From positions 1 through 39,022 of the forward strand of contig QKJV01000250.1 in assembly GCA_003249165.1 (NCBI GenBank): a stretch of DNA of 39,022 nucleotides. The letters are read 5' to 3'. The translations under genes and the position numbers were made by a program. Source of the stretch: Desulfobulbaceae bacterium. GTDB taxonomy: Bacteria > Desulfobacterota > Desulfobulbia > Desulfobulbales > SURF-16. This document shows positions 24,844-32,631 of this stretch, piece after piece; the stretch's first letter is position 1; every line of letters begins with the position of its first letter. The notes below the pieces were generated by a model, which was not told the origin of the DNA, did no database searches, and saw nothing but the letters and a program-made list of their open reading frames with translations.

Positions 24844-25860
24844 TTATTTTTTGAATGTTTTTTCCACATCACTCAGGAAAAATTTGACTGATTCAGAATG
24901 GCTGATATTTTTGTTCATCACCTTTACAGCTTCAGGAGTAGCAAACCAGCTAAGACGGATTCGCTTCTGTTTTTCCAGCTCGGGGTAATGTTTGTAAAGA
25001 TATTCACGAATCGACAATGCCCGTTTACGGGCCAGCTCCTTATTGTTCAACTGATAAACAACAATATTGAGTACACCCTTCGACATACTGGTGACGACCG
25101 CACCGAGATGTTCAAGTGATGGAGTTGATTTGGCATCGAGTTTTTCGCTTAGTGGCTCAAAATAAATCTTGGTCAGCGTCACCGTTCTCACACCAAGAGT
25201 GTGGTTGCGATACGTGTCGTCGCCAAGCCTGTTTAGATGATTTGCTGCAAGTTTGGCAAATTTTCCGGATGGGTGTCGAGTAAGATATTCAAGCCAGGCT
25301 ACTTTTTCCTCCGGGGTCCGTCCGAGATTTTTCAGGACGAGGGCACGGTTAAAAAGTGCCTGAGGTGCATTCGGCCAGAGTTCAAGGGCCGTTGTATAAT
25401 ATTGAAGAGCAGTTTTGTATTTCTGAGCGCGCAAGTACCAGTTACCGAGATAGATGACCGCCAGCACATTGGTCTTGTCATACTTTATAGCGAGCTCATA
25501 ATACTTCTTCTCATTACCGGGCTGCCCGAGTTCACCATAGGTAACACCAAGCCAGAAATTGTAGATACTTTTATCAGGGGCGAGCTTCACCGCCTTGAAA
25601 AATTCATTGCTGGCTGATTTATTTTTTTCGGCGGCAAGAAGGAAACGACCATAATAATAATGTGCTTCAGCATTTGCCGGCTGCGCTTTTACAGCATTTG
25701 CAAAGTGCGATTCGCCTTTATCAAAATCATTGCCCTGGAGATAATACTGACCTTGAATATTATATTTGAGGGTGTTGCCGTAATCCTGAACCCCCTGAAA
25801 ATGAGTACAACCGGAAAGACATAAAGAAAACAAAAAGATAAGAACAAAAACTCTACGCAT
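24844..25860 (-). CDS. TPR lipoprotein with degenerate OmpA-like C-terminus
   Basis: A 338-residue lipoprotein. The signal MRRVFVLIFLFSLCLSGC ends in a lipobox with Cys18, so it should be lipid-anchored; +2 is Thr, which does not suggest inner-membrane retention. Residues about 25-215 are TPR-like repeats (YYLQGNDFDKGESHFANAVK, VIYLGNWYLRAQKYKTALQY). These are followed by LAANHLNRLGDDTYRNHTLG and an OmpA-like segment: IVVYQLNNKELARKRALSIR, EYLYKHYPE, RIRLSWFATPE. OmpA-like domains bind peptidoglycan, but key residues are not obvious here. The layout matches the anti-sigma candidate nearly along its whole periplasmic part. The start at 25860 has GGAGG 8 bases ahead; an ATG 7 codons upstream lacks support. 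It is likely the first gene of the sigma operon. Confidence 0.87.
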   Translation of the reverse strand: MRRVFVLIFLFSLCLSGCTHFQGVQDYGNTLKYNIQGQYYLQGNDFDKGESHFANAVKAQPANAEAHYYYGRFLLAAEKNKSASNEFFKAVKLAPDKSIYNFWLGVTYGELGQPGNEKKYYELAIKYDKTNVLAVIYLGNWYLRAQKYKTALQYYTTALELWPNAPQALFNRALVLKNLGRTPEEKVAWLEYLTRHPSGKFAKLAANHLNRLGDDTYRNHTLGVRTVTLTKIYFEPLSEKLDAKSTPSLEHLGAVVTSMSKGVLNIVVYQLNNKELARKRALSIREYLYKHYPELEKQKRIRLSWFATPEAVKVMNKNISHSESVKFFLSDVEKTFKK

Positions 25861-26116
25861 GTAACACGCCTCCACATTCATTTACCAGGCAATGTCATAG
25901 AGCTCAACTCCCCATATTTTTTTAATGTAACAGAAATTATACAATATGGCAAAATCGGATTTCCCTATTTATTCATCACGACACATAATTCAAACCAACA
26001 AACTATTACTGTTATTTCAATGAGATTGATAAAAAGTTGCAAAATAGCACAAAAACCTTGAATCCGATCATTTTGCGCAATATTTGAAATTTATCCCGCC
26101 TGCAGGCTTGCTGTTA
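25861..26116. other. Divergent intergenic region with a possible lipoprotein promoter
   Basis: About 400 bp in all separate the lipoprotein gene from the second TRAP operon. A TATAAT on the minus strand at 25936-25941 could be a -10 for the lipoprotein operon, but no good -35 is seen, so an ECF-type promoter cannot be excluded. No gene is visible. The TRAP promoter in the right part is listed separately. Confidence 0.45.
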
Positions 26117-26145
26117 TTGACACAAAACTCCTTTTCTTCTATTAA
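26117..26145 (+). promoter_or_regulatory. Sigma-70 type promoter of the second TRAP operon
   Basis: A perfect TTGACA (26117-26122) is followed after 17 bp by TATTAA (26140-26145). It lies 113 bp before the dctP start codon, leaving a leader of roughly 100 bases. Confidence 0.6.
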
Positions 26146-26257
26146 TACTGGCCTGATATTGCGCATTCTCAGGAATCTGCCTGCAGAATAACACGAGCAA
26201 TGGAGATTAGCAGCCGGTGAAGCCCGGCAACACTATCAGCTCACAACGGAGGAGAAA

Positions 26258-27331
26258 ATGAAAAAAGGAAGCCTTAAGGCTCTTGCAGCCCTTGCTGTTT
26301 CAGCAACCATGGCTTTTACCGGGGCAACCGGAGCTTTTGCTGCCAAGTTCAAAGATGAATACAAACTGACCATCAACATCGGTCCTACCTACTACTGGGG
26401 TATGGGGGCGATCAAGTTCAGCGAGCTTGTCAAAGAAAAAACCAACGGCCAGATTAATATCAAACCCTATTTCGGCAGCTCCCTGATGAAAGGCGCCCAG
26501 CTGAAATCTCCTCAGATGGTTGCCATGGGTGCAATTGACGTTGCCTATGAATCAACCATCAACGCAGCACCGGTTATCCCTGAGATGAACATCTTCTCCC
26601 TACCGTTTTTCATCAATACATATGAAAATCTGGACAAGTTGACCGAAGGTGAAACCGGAAAAATGATCTTTTCCGCCATGGAGAAAAAGGGTCTCGTGCC
26701 CCTTGCCTGGGCTGAAAATGGTTTCAGACAGCTGACCAACTCAAAACACCCGGTAAAAACGCCAGAGGATATGAAAGGACTGCGTGTGCGTGTTGTCGGA
26801 AGTCCAATCTTTATTGAAACCTTCAGACAGCTTGGTGCTGATCCTGTAAACATGAACTGGGGCGATGCAACAACCGCCTTTCAACAGGGCGTTGTAGACG
26901 GCCAGGAAAACCCTGTCGGAGTACTGCTTCCGGTTCAGATATGGCAGTATCATCAGTATGTCTCCATGTGGAACTACCTCGTTGATCCAGTCATCATTTA
27001 CTGGGGACAGAAAGAATGGGCAAAGTTTCCACCTGAAATTCAGCAGGCTATCCGTGAATCAGCAGTGGAATCTGCCCGGTTTGAGAAAGCTCTGTGCCGC
27101 GCCGGTCTTGACGGCGATAAGTCGCTGAAAATCCTGAAAGATGAATTTAACTACGTAATGGAAGTTCCTGATCCAATCAAATACATGGAAGAAAAAGGTG
27201 CCACCTTTACCACCCTCTCCAAGGAAGACCTTGCTAAATTCATCGAAGCCACCAAACCGATCTACGACAAATGGGTAGATGAGATTGGAAAAGACATCTA
27301 TGAAAAAGCTAAAGCTGACATGGCAAAATAG
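26258..27331 (+). CDS. TRAP transporter substrate-binding protein (DctP family), second copy
   Basis: A 357-residue periplasmic protein. The signal is MKKGSLKALAALAVSATMAF with cleavage near GAFAA. The DctP features are TINIGPTYYWGMGAIKFSEL at the start, the conserved DMKGLRVRVVGSPIFIETFR with the ligand-binding arginine, and TTAFQQGVVDGQENPVGVLL. A very strong ribosome binding site, GGAGGAGAAA, precedes the ATG. Its sequence differs clearly from the binding protein at 18690, so the ligand should differ. It is the first gene of a dctPQM operon, followed by a strong hairpin. No enzyme gene adjoins except citramalate synthase, which has its own promoter, so the ligand cannot be guessed; a small carboxylate is typical of the family. 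Confidence 0.94.
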   Translation: MKKGSLKALAALAVSATMAFTGATGAFAAKFKDEYKLTINIGPTYYWGMGAIKFSELVKEKTNGQINIKPYFGSSLMKGAQLKSPQMVAMGAIDVAYESTINAAPVIPEMNIFSLPFFINTYENLDKLTEGETGKMIFSAMEKKGLVPLAWAENGFRQLTNSKHPVKTPEDMKGLRVRVVGSPIFIETFRQLGADPVNMNWGDATTAFQQGVVDGQENPVGVLLPVQIWQYHQYVSMWNYLVDPVIIYWGQKEWAKFPPEIQQAIRESAVESARFEKALCRAGLDGDKSLKILKDEFNYVMEVPDPIKYMEEKGATFTTLSKEDLAKFIEATKPIYDKWVDEIGKDIYEKAKADMAK

Positions 27332-27361
27332 CATTAGCCGATAGCGTATTACCTAATGGAC

Positions 27362-27402
27362 GGGGACAGCTTCTCTGCAAGCTGTCCCCTTTCTTTGCTT
27401 TT
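27362..27402 (+). terminator. Terminator-like hairpin with T-rich tail between dctP and dctQ
   Basis: GGGGACAGCTT (27362-27372) and AAGCTGTCCCC (27379-27389) make a perfect 11-bp stem with a 6-base loop. A T-rich tract with few interruptions follows (27390-27402). It lies inside the operon, so it probably ends most transcripts after dctP and lets some reach the permease genes. Confidence 0.75.
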
Positions 27403-27449
27403 ACCCTTGGCCGCTCTCGGCTTTGGCCTGAAAAACAACGCAAACAACA

Positions 27450-27929
27450 ATGAAACAACAAGAACGCAAACTTAGGGCTGATCACATTATCGTTGCCCTG
27501 CTGCTCTTCATTATGGCTGTCATCGCCTTCATCAATGTACTGAGCCGGTATATTTTTCATTTTTCCTTTGCCTGCACGGAAGAAATAACCATCAATCTCT
27601 TTGTTTGGATGACTGTCATCGGCACCGGACTGGCCTTTGAACAGGGTGGTCAGCTTGGAATGGTTACCCTGTTCAACCACTTCCCGACTACCATGAAGAA
27701 ATCACTGATCATTTTCAGTTCGCTGCTTGCAGCCCTGCTCTTTGTCGTTGTCGATTTCTACATGATTAAAGCTATCTATTACGAGCTCACAATTTTCAAC
27801 GCCACCTCCGGAGCTCTTGGCATCCCGGTGTGGATCTATTATGCCGGTGTTCCGCTGTTCTCGATCTTTGTCTTCACCGGCATTTACCGGGATAACATGA
27901 AAAAATTAGCCGACATCAGCAAGGAGTAG
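27450..27929 (+). CDS. TRAP transporter small permease (DctQ family), second copy
   Basis: A 159-residue inner-membrane protein with four hydrophobic helices (HIIVALLLFIMAVIAFINVL, the ITINLFVWMTVIGTGLAFEQ segment, IFSSLLAALLFVVVDFYMIK, and IYYAGVPLFSIFVFTGIY). FEQGGQLGMVTLFNHFP after helix two matches the DctQ hallmark. Its ribosome binding site is poor, which fits low expression after the upstream hairpin. The dctM gene starts 4 bp after its stop. Confidence 0.88.
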   Translation: MKQQERKLRADHIIVALLLFIMAVIAFINVLSRYIFHFSFACTEEITINLFVWMTVIGTGLAFEQGGQLGMVTLFNHFPTTMKKSLIIFSSLLAALLFVVVDFYMIKAIYYELTIFNATSGALGIPVWIYYAGVPLFSIFVFTGIYRDNMKKLADISKE

Positions 27930-27933
27930 AACC

Positions 27934-29223
27934 ATGGAAATTTGTATCATCACCGTCGGGTTCCTGCTGATGATGGGAATGGGTGTACCTATCGGAACAA
28001 CACTTGGTGTTGCCGGAGTTGCAACCCTGTACTTTCTCGATCTCGGTATTGATATGCTGGGGGTTAACTACGCTTCAGGTATTGCATCCTTTCCGCTCCT
28101 GGCCATCCCCTTTTTTGTTCTGGCAGGCTATATCCTGGAGCGAGCCGGACTCGCCGCCACCATTGCCAGATTCTTTGAACTGATTGTCGGCAAGGCCACT
28201 GGCGGACTGGCAACAGTCACCGTCTGTACCTGTATGTTCTGGGGCGCCTTGTCCGGATCAGGGCCTGCAACCACCGCTGCTGTCGGCCTCATCCTGCTGG
28301 CTCCCATGCTCCGCCACGGCTATGACAAAAACTTTGCTGGCGCACTGATTGCCAATTCGTCCGATCTTTCCATCATCATTCCGCCATCAATCGCCTTTAT
28401 TATTTACGGCAATATTACCGGTGTTTCAGTCAGCGCCCTTTTTCTCGCAGGTATTATCCCAGGCATTCTCACAGGGATTGCAACTATTATCATGGCGTAC
28501 CTGATCTCAAGGAAGCGCGGCTACAGGGGCCTTGAAAAACGCGGTTCACTCAAGGAAATCCTGCTAGCACTCAAAGGAGCAATCTGGGCTATTCTCGCCC
28601 CTGTAATAGTCCTTGGCGGTATTTATGCCGGTATCTTTACCCCGACAGAAGCAGCTGTCGTGGCAGTATTCTATTCACTTTTTGTCAGTGTTGTTATCTA
28701 TAGGTCGATCACAATAAAAGATTTCATCTGGATTCTTGTTGATTCTGCGGTAACAAGTTCTGTTGTCATGTTCATTGTTGTCTTTGCCGGAATTTTTACC
28801 TGGGCAACCTCGGTCATCGGCTTTGTTGACACTTTTGCCAACTTCATCATCAGCATTTCTCCCAATGCCCTTGTGATGATAATTCTGATCAATATTCTTC
28901 TGCTCGCTCTTGGCATGATACTGGACGCAATATCCATCTCTTTTCTGATATTGCCCATTCTTATTCCAGTGCTTGCAGCATTTCATGTTGATCCGCTCTG
29001 GTACGGCGTTATTTTCATCTCTGCGCTGGCCATCGGCCAGGCGACTCCGCCGGTTGGAGTCAACCTCTTCACCGCTGCCAACCTGATCGGGACAGATGTT
29101 GATTCTGTAGCTAAAGAGGCTGTGCCTTTTATCATTGTCGATGTCATTGTGCTGGTTATTATTTCGCTGATCCCGGCTTTATCAATGTACCTTCCAGTTT
29201 TATCGGGGCTTTACACACCATAA
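27934..29223 (+). CDS. TRAP transporter large permease (DctM family), second copy
   Basis: A 429-residue membrane protein with about 12 helices. Typical DctM stretches are LLAIPFFVLAGYILERAGLA, MFWGALSGSGPATTAAVG, NSSDLSIIIPPSIAFIIYG, FTPTEAAVVAVFYSLFVSV and IGQATPPVGVNLFTAANLIG. AAGGAG stands ahead of the ATG. It completes the second TRAP operon. About 120 bp and a promoter separate it from cimA, so it probably ends the transcription unit, although no terminator is obvious after it. Confidence 0.94.
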   Translation: MEICIITVGFLLMMGMGVPIGTTLGVAGVATLYFLDLGIDMLGVNYASGIASFPLLAIPFFVLAGYILERAGLAATIARFFELIVGKATGGLATVTVCTCMFWGALSGSGPATTAAVGLILLAPMLRHGYDKNFAGALIANSSDLSIIIPPSIAFIIYGNITGVSVSALFLAGIIPGILTGIATIIMAYLISRKRGYRGLEKRGSLKEILLALKGAIWAILAPVIVLGGIYAGIFTPTEAAVVAVFYSLFVSVVIYRSITIKDFIWILVDSAVTSSVVMFIVVFAGIFTWATSVIGFVDTFANFIISISPNALVMIILINILLLALGMILDAISISFLILPILIPVLAAFHVDPLWYGVIFISALAIGQATPPVGVNLFTAANLIGTDVDSVAKEAVPFIIVDVIVLVIISLIPALSMYLPVLSGLYTP

Positions 29224-29248
29224 AGAAGGTACAAAAGTAAGGCGGCGG

Positions 29249-29276
29249 TTTACAAATTCCGCAGAAACTATACAAT
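29249..29276 (+). promoter_or_regulatory. Promoter of the citramalate synthase gene
   Basis: TTTACA (29249-29254) is followed after 16 bp by TACAAT (29271-29276), each one base from consensus. The leader of about 65 bases holds a small hairpin, ACTGCC/GGCAGT, at 29298-29314. Confidence 0.55.
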
Positions 29277-29343
29277 AGCACTACTGTAAGTAATTTAACT
29301 GCCCGTGTGGCAGTAACCATATTGACGAGTATCGAGGCGAACT

Positions 29344-30942
29344 ATGTCCAGAGCCATAGAAATATATGACACAACCCTGCGTGACGGCACTCAGGCGGAA
29401 AATTTCAATATCTCAGTTGAGGACAAGATAAAGATTACCCTTGCTCTTGATGAGCTTGGTATCGATTTTATCGAAGGCGGCTGGCCCGGCTCGAACCCTG
29501 TTTCGGTTGAATATTTCAACCAGATGAAAGAAATTACGCTCAGTCACGCAAAGCTTGCCGCATTCGGTTCCACCAGACATTTTAAAAATCGTCCTGAGGA
29601 GGATCCGAATCTGCTGGCCCTGCTCGAAGCAGGTACTCCCGCCGTCACCATTTTTGGGAAAAGCTGGGATATCCATGTTAAAGACGCCCTGAACATCGAG
29701 CTTACCGACAACCTGCTGCTCATTGAAGACTCTCTCGCCTTTTTACGCGGAAAAGTAGAGCATCTCTTCTATGATGCCGAGCACTTTTTCGACGGCTATA
29801 AAAACAACCCCGAATATGCTCTTGCCACCATCGCCCGGGCTGTGGCAGGTGGTGCCGAAGCCATCGTCCTTTGTGATACCAACGGTGGAACATTGCCCCA
29901 CGAGATTTCCGATATCGTCACCAAGGTTAAAGAGTTTTTTACCAATAACTCGACTACAGTCAAAATTGGCATTCACTCCCATAACGATTCGGAAACCGCG
30001 GTTGCCAACGCACTGATAGCGATAGCTTCAGGCTGCAGCCACGTTCAGGGAACCATCAACGGATACGGTGAGCGCTGCGGCAATGCCAATCTCACATCAA
30101 TCATCCCTGCGCTAGTTTTCAAAATGGGTTTTGACTGCGAGGTTCAGAAGCATATAGACAAGCTTTACTCTGCTTCACGCCTGGTGGATGAGCTGGCCAA
30201 TGTCCCCCACAATCGCTACCAGCCGTATGTCGGAGAATCGGCTTTTGCCCACAAGGGCGGCATACATGTCAGCGCAGTCCAGCGCAATCCGCTGACCTAT
30301 GAGCATATCTCCCCGGACAAGGTAGGTAATATCAGGCGTATACTTATCTCAGATCAGTCCGGTAAATCAAATGTCCTGCACAAGGCCGCGCTGTGGGATC
30401 TTAATATCGATCCGAAAGATCCGGTCTTAAAGACCATTATCAGCGAACTGAAAGAACAGGAGAACCTCGGCTACCAGTATGAAGGAGCCGAAGCAAGTTT
30501 TGAACTGCTGATGCGACGTGCCATGGGACTGCAGCGCAACTATTTCAAGTTTGAAACCTTCAGAGTTATGAACCACAAGTATCGCATGGACAAATCGCCG
30601 CTCACCGAGGCCACCATCCGCCTCACGGTTGGCGGAGATGAAGTGCATACCGCCTCACTGGGTGAAGGCCCCGTTAACGCTCTTGATAAGGCAATTCGCA
30701 AGGCCCTGACCAGATTTTATCCATGCCTTGAAGAGATGGAGTTAAGCGATTACAAGGTTCGCGTTCTCTCCGGTGAAAAATCAACCGATGCCAAAGTACG
30801 TGTTCTGGTGGAAAGCCGTGACAAAGACAGCTCATGGGGAACCGTTGGTGTTTCAGTCAACATCATCGAAGCGAGCTGGCAGGCCTTGGTCGACGCTATC
30901 AACTACAAGTTGATGAAAGAAGATCTCAAGAAAAAACAATAG
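29344..30942 (+). CDS. cimA: (R)-citramalate synthase
   Basis: A 532-residue enzyme that condenses pyruvate and acetyl-CoA to (R)-citramalate, the first step of the threonine-independent route to isoleucine. The HMGL-like barrel starts with IYDTTLRDGTQAENFNISVE (arginine and aspartate of the metal/substrate site) and has DFIEGGWPGSNPVSVEYFNQ, which is characteristic of the CimA group and not of isopropylmalate synthase. The zinc-binding IGIHSHNDSETAVANALIAI and the NGYGERCGNANLTSIIPAL motif are intact. The C-terminal 150 residues form a LeuA-type allosteric domain (SPLTEATIRLTVGGDEVHTA, GPVNALDKAIRKAL), so feedback control by isoleucine is expected. GAGGCGAACT precedes the ATG. It appears monocistronic. 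Confidence 0.95.
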   Translation: MSRAIEIYDTTLRDGTQAENFNISVEDKIKITLALDELGIDFIEGGWPGSNPVSVEYFNQMKEITLSHAKLAAFGSTRHFKNRPEEDPNLLALLEAGTPAVTIFGKSWDIHVKDALNIELTDNLLLIEDSLAFLRGKVEHLFYDAEHFFDGYKNNPEYALATIARAVAGGAEAIVLCDTNGGTLPHEISDIVTKVKEFFTNNSTTVKIGIHSHNDSETAVANALIAIASGCSHVQGTINGYGERCGNANLTSIIPALVFKMGFDCEVQKHIDKLYSASRLVDELANVPHNRYQPYVGESAFAHKGGIHVSAVQRNPLTYEHISPDKVGNIRRILISDQSGKSNVLHKAALWDLNIDPKDPVLKTIISELKEQENLGYQYEGAEASFELLMRRAMGLQRNYFKFETFRVMNHKYRMDKSPLTEATIRLTVGGDEVHTASLGEGPVNALDKAIRKALTRFYPCLEEMELSDYKVRVLSGEKSTDAKVRVLVESRDKDSSWGTVGVSVNIIEASWQALVDAINYKLMKEDLKKKQ

Positions 30943-30985
30943 TTTATCAAAACATAAGCCTTTCAGCATCCACTGCAGGATGACG

Positions 30986-31023
30986 ACTTTTCAGATGCCT
31001 CGCTTAAGAAGCATCTGAAAAGT
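30986..31023. terminator. Hairpin after cimA
   Basis: ACTTTTCAGATGC (30986-30998) and GCATCTGAAAAGT (31011-31023) form a perfect 13-bp stem with a 12-base loop, 43 bp after the cimA stop. It lies between convergent frames and lacks a T-run on either side. Confidence 0.5.
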
Positions 31024-31048
31024 GCTGCGTATTTCCGAAAATTGCCCC

Positions 31049-31364
31049 TTAAGTTATTATCATATCAGAACAGCTATACTCGCTGGAATCCCGATATTTC
31101 ACAAAATCCCATTGACCACCATGAGAGTCCTTTGTTGTAAATGAAATACTATTTTGCGTAAGGCTGGCAACTGTAAATGTGAAAGTCACCCCATCCCCGA
31201 AAAAAGCACCTGATGCTGGAGATGAAAAGGAACTGCTTGAAACTGATCCTGTGCAGACCTGGCACTCATACGAGTTCACACTATCACATGTTTTGATGGT
31301 ATTTTTTTTTCGAATTAGCCTGGTGGTATTGAAGATGGAAATCAATAACTTTAGAAACTTTCAT
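31049..31364 (-). pseudogene. Frameshifted remnant with integrase-like N-terminus
   Basis: An ATG at 31364 has a near-ideal ribosome binding site (AGGAGG, 6 bases ahead). Its frame reads MKVSKVIDFHLQYHQANSKK and stops after 26 codons at 31284. A run of nine A (minus strand, 31312-31320) lies in that frame; with eight A the reading would continue as SKKNTIKTCDSVNS into the next frame, which is open to 31049. The start resembles the N-terminal core-binding domain of tyrosine recombinases. The rest (FGDGVTFTFTVASLTQNSIS, HGGQWDFVKYRD) is not integrase-like, so the piece looks like an integrase start joined to other sequence. It has no catalytic residues. The integrase identity is from my memory of the family pattern. 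Confidence 0.5.
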
Positions 31365-31376
31365 AATGCACCTCCT

Positions 31377-31991
31377 GTCGTAGAGTTTGTTGGCTTAAAA
31401 GCCATTGTTCAATTATACCTCAACACGAGATCAGGAGGGAAGTAAGCAGGTATCTGCACAAGAAACATCTTTAATTTGAGTAGGTTGATAGCAGTTAAAC
31501 CTTATCATGGATAAGCTTTGATCCGAAATTTCTTTTTGACTTTTAGGATTCAGGGGAAAGTTACTTCCTAGCGAGAGGAGTAATCTCAAATTAGTGTTGC
31601 ATTGCCTTTTTGAGAGGTTGCATCGGGCTATCTCAATTGAACATGGGGTAAGTTTTTCATTTATCAATTTGTTCAAATTTCCTATGTCACTTCCAGATTC
31701 ACTCACATCTTGTCATTATATTAATTACTTTTACGACGTCTTCTGTCATGCGACCTTAGGTTTGACGAAAATTGTAATTTTGATTAAATTTCAAAGTGTG
31801 ATTTATAAAAGTTCTCACTAAAGTTAGAGATTAATTGATAGAAAATTTTATCTTGTTGCTTTTTGGCAGCATGCCTAGTCCTAACATGGGATTGTGCGTT
31901 AACATTTAGCATTCTATAAGATAGAGTCTGAATTTAGAGCAAATTATCTGTCCACCGCCTCAATTTTCCCTCTCTCTTTAAAGATTACACT
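31377..31991. other. AT-rich gap without a convincing gene
   Basis: About 615 bp, markedly more AT-rich than the flanking operons. Short frames on both strands have no ribosome binding site and no family resemblance. It borders an integrase-like remnant and probably belongs to an acquired segment that runs to about 33.6 kb. I see no inverted terminal repeat. Confidence 0.5.
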
Positions 31992-32528
31992 ATGAATGAG
32001 CCTGAATTACTGTGGGAAAAAATACAATCTTTTGCAGAAAAAAAAGAATACCCAAAAAAGTCATGCCTTTTAAGTGAAGGTGATGTGTCTGAACATTTAC
32101 TGTTCATAGAAAAAGGCTGCGTTAGATCGTGGTTTAACAATGACGGAAATGACATTACATTCCAGTTTTTCTTTGATGGAAGTTTTGTATCTTCTTTCGA
32201 AAGCTTAAGAAAGTGCAATCCCAGCCTGTTTAATCTTGAAACACTGGAGCATTCCATTTTGCATATCATACCCAGAGAGTCTCTTATTTCTGCAAAGAAG
32301 AATTACCCCTCATTGACCGACGCTATCAATGAGCTATTATGCACGAGATTATATCATTATCAAAAATTATTTTTATCGAGAATTAAGAATAGCGCGCAGC
32401 TTCGCTATGAAGAACTGCTCGGTGAGAGTCCTGAAATCTTTGCACGAGTGCCGCATCATTACATTGCATCCTATCTAGGCATTACACCTGTCTCGTTGAG
32501 CCGAATTAGAAATAAAGTGAAACATTAA
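31992..32528 (+). CDS. Crp/Fnr-family regulator, Bacteroidota-like
   Basis: A 178-residue protein. The N-terminal cyclic-nucleotide-binding-like domain (YPKKSCLLSEGDVSEHLLFI, EKGCVRSWFNNDGNDITFQF, FFDGSFVSSFESL) lacks the cAMP-type phosphate-binding RxAxVxA pattern and has no Fnr cysteine set. After a dimerisation helix, a short C-terminal helix-turn-helix is seen in HHYIASYLGITPVSLSRIRN. The phrase ARVPHHYIASYLGITP is typical of Crp/Fnr regulators common in Bacteroidota. The start has no clear ribosome binding site, which also fits such an origin, and codon use is AT-rich. The SDR gene follows 103 bp downstream in the same direction and is its probable target. Confidence 0.85.
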   Translation: MNEPELLWEKIQSFAEKKEYPKKSCLLSEGDVSEHLLFIEKGCVRSWFNNDGNDITFQFFFDGSFVSSFESLRKCNPSLFNLETLEHSILHIIPRESLISAKKNYPSLTDAINELLCTRLYHYQKLFLSRIKNSAQLRYEELLGESPEIFARVPHHYIASYLGITPVSLSRIRNKVKH

Positions 32529-32631
32529 CAATTGTTAATGCCTCATGTCTGTTAGATATGTCATCATCATGGCTACATATGCCACGATTTGAGATGGCGT
32601 ACATAATAGAATAAATACAGGAGGTATTTCT

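Noticed and set aside
26149-26162. TGGCCTGATATTGC as a sigma-54 site ahead of the second dctP
   Set aside because: Only nine bases separate GG and GC; ten are required. A good TTGACA promoter is adjacent.
31431-31706. Minus-strand frame of 91 codons in the AT-rich gap
   Set aside because: GTG start without a ribosome binding site, and no recognisable motif.
31594-31821. Plus-strand frame of 75 codons in the AT-rich gap
   Set aside because: No ribosome binding site; the composition is that of random AT-rich DNA.
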